Shown here piece by piece: positions 15,657 to 17,920 of a DNA stretch of 17,920 nt. The translations under genes and the position numbers were made by a program. The notes beneath the pieces were generated by a model. It searched no databases. It worked only from the letters and a program-made list of their open reading frames with translations, and had not been told where the DNA came from. The DNA is taken from NCBI GenBank assembly GCA_964247295.1, contig CAXTTV010000095.1, positions 1 to 17,920 of the forward strand, read 5' to 3'. The first letter of the stretch is position 1. Every line of letters begins with the position of its first letter. The DNA comes from CAXTTV01 sp964247295. Its GTDB lineage: Bacteria; Chloroflexota; Ktedonobacteria; Ktedonobacterales; Ktedonobacteraceae.

Positions 15657-16723
15657 AGTCTACCAGTTGATCGATCAACTGGGTCCCAAGCAGATCCCTG
15701 ACCCTCAGGCAGCCTATACGTCTTTGAAGGCTCACCTGGAGCATGAGGAGCTCGGCTTTACTCATCAAGCGACGATCCATACCCTGCCTGTCAGTCGGAC
15801 AATTATGCCGAAGAGCCGCAGACGCCTGGGATGGATCGGTGTGGCTGCTGCGGCAGTGCTGCTCGCGGTTCTGCTTCTCCCCAATGCCAGCGCTGTGGCA
15901 TCTCAGTTCCTCTCCATCTTCCAGGTGAAGCAGATCCAGCCGGTCAGCTTCAATCCCACTCAGATGGATCGACAGCTTCTGGACGATCTTACACACTTTG
16001 GTGATGTCCAATTCACTCACGACCAGACTGGGTCNNNNNNNNNNCGGGAACGTGACATCCGCTCAAGCTCAAAAGGCAGTCGGTTTTAAGGTGCAGCAGC
16101 CAACACACCTGCCCCAAGGGATCAAGAACAGTGACCTGCACTACAACGTTCTCAAGGGACAGAACGGGACCTTCACCTTTAACGCTGACAAAGCCCGCGC
16201 GCAGTTGCAGAAAAATGGCGAGGGCAACGTTCAAATCCCCGCCCAACTGGATGGAGCTAAGTTCACGATCACTACCCAGGCCGGAGTTGCGATCAACAAC
16301 AGCACTGTCTGCTCTACTTCTAGCGGAGATAAAAACAAAGGGCAAAACGAGAAAACTCAGATCAACAATTGCGCCAGCCATATGTTTATGGTTGTTGAGC
16401 TTCCCTCGCCCTCAATTAAAGCGACCGGAAAAGCTTCATTGTCTGATCTACGCGACTTCCTGCTCTCGCTGCCAAAACTCTCGCAGCAAACCCGCGACCT
16501 GATCCAGAAGGTGGATATCGAGCATGGCGTCCTACCCCTGCCAATCCCTCAACAGCTCAGTTCACAGCAGGTGACAGTTCATCAGACATCGGGTACACTG
16601 ATAGCTGATGACTCTGTAAAAATGGGTGGCGTTGTCTGGCAGAGTAACGGCATCATCTACGCTGTGGGTGGGAGTAGCACGAATACCACGGAAATCATCG
16701 ATGTTGCGAACTCGCTGAAATAA
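15631..16723 (+). CDS. Single-pass membrane protein, probable anti-sigma factor (interrupted by an assembly gap)
   Basis: The gene overlaps the sigma gene by 26 nt. Before the gap (134 residues): a cytosolic part of about 65 residues, a basic KSRRR, then a membrane helix (about 66-84, LGWIGVAAAAVLLAVLLL). The cytosolic part has no cysteine, so it is not a zinc-binding anti-sigma domain. After the gap, about 225 residues of an extracytoplasmic domain begin with AQAQKAVGFKVQQPTHLPQG, resembling the DUF4367-type domains found in such membrane proteins, and contain only two cysteines, in NSTVCST and NNCASH, which could form a disulfide. The stop is TAA at 16721-16723. The frame changes across the 10 N, so the coding region is continuous only if the true gap is a multiple of 3 nt. 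The anti-sigma role is inferred from gene order and topology, not from a recognised domain. Confidence 0.72.
16035..16044. other. Assembly gap of ten N
   Basis: Ten undetermined bases lie inside the putative anti-sigma gene. The true length is not known; codon phase is 15631+3n before and 16046+3n after, which requires a true gap divisible by three if the gene is intact. Confidence 0.97.
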
Positions 16724-16758
16724 AGCCGGGGCCATAGACAATTTCTCAATAGACCGTT

Positions 16759-16793
16759 TGCAGAGCCGAATAGAACGTCTACTCGGCTCTGCA
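16759..16793 (+). promoter_or_regulatory. Perfect 11-bp hairpin before the ABC transporter genes
   Basis: TGCAGAGCCGA (16759-16769) pairs without mismatch with TCGGCTCTGCA (16783-16793) around a 13-nt loop. There is no T run after it on either strand, so it is a poor intrinsic terminator. Its right arm ends 2 nt before the AAGGAG ribosome binding site of the ABC ATPase gene. It may separate or protect two parts of one transcript, modulate ABC translation, or be a protein-binding site. Confidence 0.55.
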
Positions 16794-16795
16794 TG

Positions 16796-16801
16796 AAGGA
16801 G
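16796..16801 (+). promoter_or_regulatory. Ribosome binding site deciding the ABC ATPase start
   Basis: AAGGAG lies 6 nt before ATG 16808. It rules out the in-frame ATG 16793, which overlaps the hairpin arm and would put this site inside the coding region. Confidence 0.7.
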
Positions 16802-16807
16802 TTCTGG

Positions 16808-17752
16808 ATGAGTCAAACGACTCGCGAGCCCGTTATTGAGGTTTCTGGGCTTCGCAAAATCTATCGACAACTGGTTGCGGTCGATACTGTTAGCTTCTCT
16901 ATGTACCGTGGCGAGGCTTTTGGCTTTTTGGGCCCCAATGGGGCCGGCAAAAGTACGATTGTGAAGATGCTTACTGGCCTGGTCAAACCAACTGAGGGAA
17001 CTATCAGCATTCTAGGGCAACCTCAAAGCAATCTTGAGGCTCGCCGCCGCATGGGCTATCTTCCAGAGCTACCAACCTTCCATAAATGGTTGCGAGCTGA
17101 TGAATTTCTGGCCTTTCATGGCCGCTTATATGGGCTTCGCGGTCCACAATTGGAGAAGCGCGCTAAAGAGGCTCTGGCAATGGTCGGGCTGGCTGGTCGC
17201 GATAAACAAAAATTGGGCACATTCTCCAAAGGCATGATGCAACGAATCGGCCTGGCTCAGGCGATCCTCAATCGCCCGGATCTCCTCCTGCTCGATGAGC
17301 TGGTCTCAGGCCTGGACCCGGTAGGTCAACGCGATATGCGGGATCTTCTCCGACAGTTTAAAAGTGAGGGCATCAGTATCTTTCTCAATTCCCATCAACT
17401 TGCCGATGTCGAGGCACTCTGCGATCGCGTTGCGATTATCAATCAGGGACGCATTCTTAAAATCGGTGAGCCTCAAACCCTTTTCGATGAGCCTCTAATG
17501 CTGGAGATCCATGTTGATAGCGTGAGCGAAGCCTTGCTCGATAGATTGGGGACGATCGCAATCAGCGTCTCCCAGGATCAGGATAAACCAGACCGGTTGC
17601 TGGTTGAGGTCAGAGAAGATGAAGAGGCCGCTAAAATCGCCAGTATCATCCATGAGTGCGGTAGTAATCTGTATGCTTTAATTCCTCAACGTCGCTCCCT
17701 GGAAGATCTTTTCTTTAAAGCGATTGATACCTCTCAACAAGAAAGAGTCTGA
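16808..17752 (+). CDS. ABC-2 type transporter ATP-binding protein
   Basis: 314 residues. The nucleotide-binding domain has Walker A GPNGAGKST (42-50), GYLPE in the Q-loop region (83-87), signature FSKGM (139-143, in place of LSGGQ), Walker B LLLLDE (159-164) followed by the D-loop SGLDP, and the H-loop histidine H196 in LNSHQL. The tail of about 75 residues after the core (from about 240) is typical of CcmA/NatA-like exporter ATPases. It powers a membrane exporter with the permease that starts 3 nt after its stop codon. The cargo cannot be told. It may be controlled by the sigma factor two genes upstream, but the hairpin between leaves this open. Walker B continues DEL rather than the common DEP. 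Confidence 0.93.
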   Translation: MSQTTREPVIEVSGLRKIYRQLVAVDTVSFSMYRGEAFGFLGPNGAGKSTIVKMLTGLVKPTEGTISILGQPQSNLEARRRMGYLPELPTFHKWLRADEFLAFHGRLYGLRGPQLEKRAKEALAMVGLAGRDKQKLGTFSKGMMQRIGLAQAILNRPDLLLLDELVSGLDPVGQRDMRDLLRQFKSEGISIFLNSHQLADVEALCDRVAIINQGRILKIGEPQTLFDEPLMLEIHVDSVSEALLDRLGTIAISVSQDQDKPDRLLVEVREDEEAAKIASIIHECGSNLYALIPQRRSLEDLFFKAIDTSQQERV

Positions 17753-17755
17753 ACG

Positions 17756-17920
17756 ATGGGTTTACTACAAATCACACGCTTCACTTTTCAAGAGATCTTC
17801 CGGCGCAGAATTTTTCTAGCGGTGCTGATTGTTTCGGCGTTGCTGATCGTCGCCTTTGCGATCCTGCTTCATTACGCTATAGATACTATCCAAAGCTCAT
17901 CTTCTAATATACCATTAGAT
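17756..17920 (+). CDS. ABC-2 type permease, N-terminal part (runs off the window)
   Basis: ATG 17756 lies 3 nt after the ATPase stop codon and opens a frame that continues to the last base (55 codons, no stop). The product begins MGLLQITRFTFQEIFRRRIF, an amphipathic and basic cytosolic start usual for ABC-2 permeases, followed by a membrane helix (about 19-38, FLAVLIVSALLIVAFAILL) and a Ser-rich segment that would be outside. Position and topology make it the membrane partner of the preceding ATPase. The rest of the gene is not visible. Confidence 0.8.
   Translation, partial: MGLLQITRFTFQEIFRRRIFLAVLIVSALLIVAFAILLHYAIDTIQSSSSNIPLD

Noticed and set aside
1..17920. Mobile element, phage, defence island or CRISPR array.
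   Set aside because: No transposase, integrase, phage, nuclease or repeat-spacer pattern is visible; the genes are mostly core metabolism and envelope functions.

Overview
The window is about 17.9 kb of bacterial chromosome at moderate G+C, with tightly packed genes and an AT-rich left edge. Several things together suggest a Gram-positive-like Chloroflexota, most likely class Ktedonobacteria: disordered Pro/Gln/His-rich tails on envelope proteins, an FHA protein with a kinase-like fold, a MoxR/VWA pair, an M29 aminopeptidase, and an ECF sigma factor with a membrane partner. No rRNA, tRNA or taxonomic marker is present, so the assignment is an inference. I saw no phage, transposase, integrase, CRISPR array or tRNA.

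Left part (+ strand): murJ (lipid II flippase) with an unusual ~200-residue disordered N-terminal tail, ending in a clear terminator; an orphan cytosolic PAS-PAS histidine kinase behind a palindrome-bearing promoter region and a strong ribosome binding site; homoserine dehydrogenase (hom) 37 nt downstream; and a GlcF-type iron-sulfur protein of glycolate/lactate oxidation. glcF ends tail-to-tail, within a shared TTAA, against the next block.

Middle part (- strand, read right to left): an M29 metallo-aminopeptidase; a MoxR AAA+ ATPase and a CoxE-like VWA protein with stop and start codons overlapping by 1 nt; then a LytR-CpsA-Psr (LCP) cell-wall ligase followed 24 nt later by a fused pseudokinase-FHA protein. 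LCP and pseudokinase-FHA look like one operon and point to regulated envelope assembly. The long-tailed MurJ lies on the same fragment.

Right part (+ strand): nicotinate phosphoribosyltransferase (pncB, NAD salvage), divergent from the aminopeptidase and closed by a perfect 13-bp-stem terminator; an ECF sigma factor overlapping a single-pass membrane protein that is probably its anti-sigma factor; then, after an 11-bp perfect hairpin, an ABC-2 type exporter ATPase and the start of its permease, cut by the window edge. A 10-N assembly gap interrupts the putative anti-sigma gene; the frames on its two sides agree only if the true gap length is a multiple of three.

Most genes belong to known families. 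The observation most worth following is the combination of pseudokinase-FHA, LCP and long-tailed MurJ. It recalls the mycobacterial MviN (MurJ) / pseudokinase domain / FhaA complex but with the domains distributed differently.
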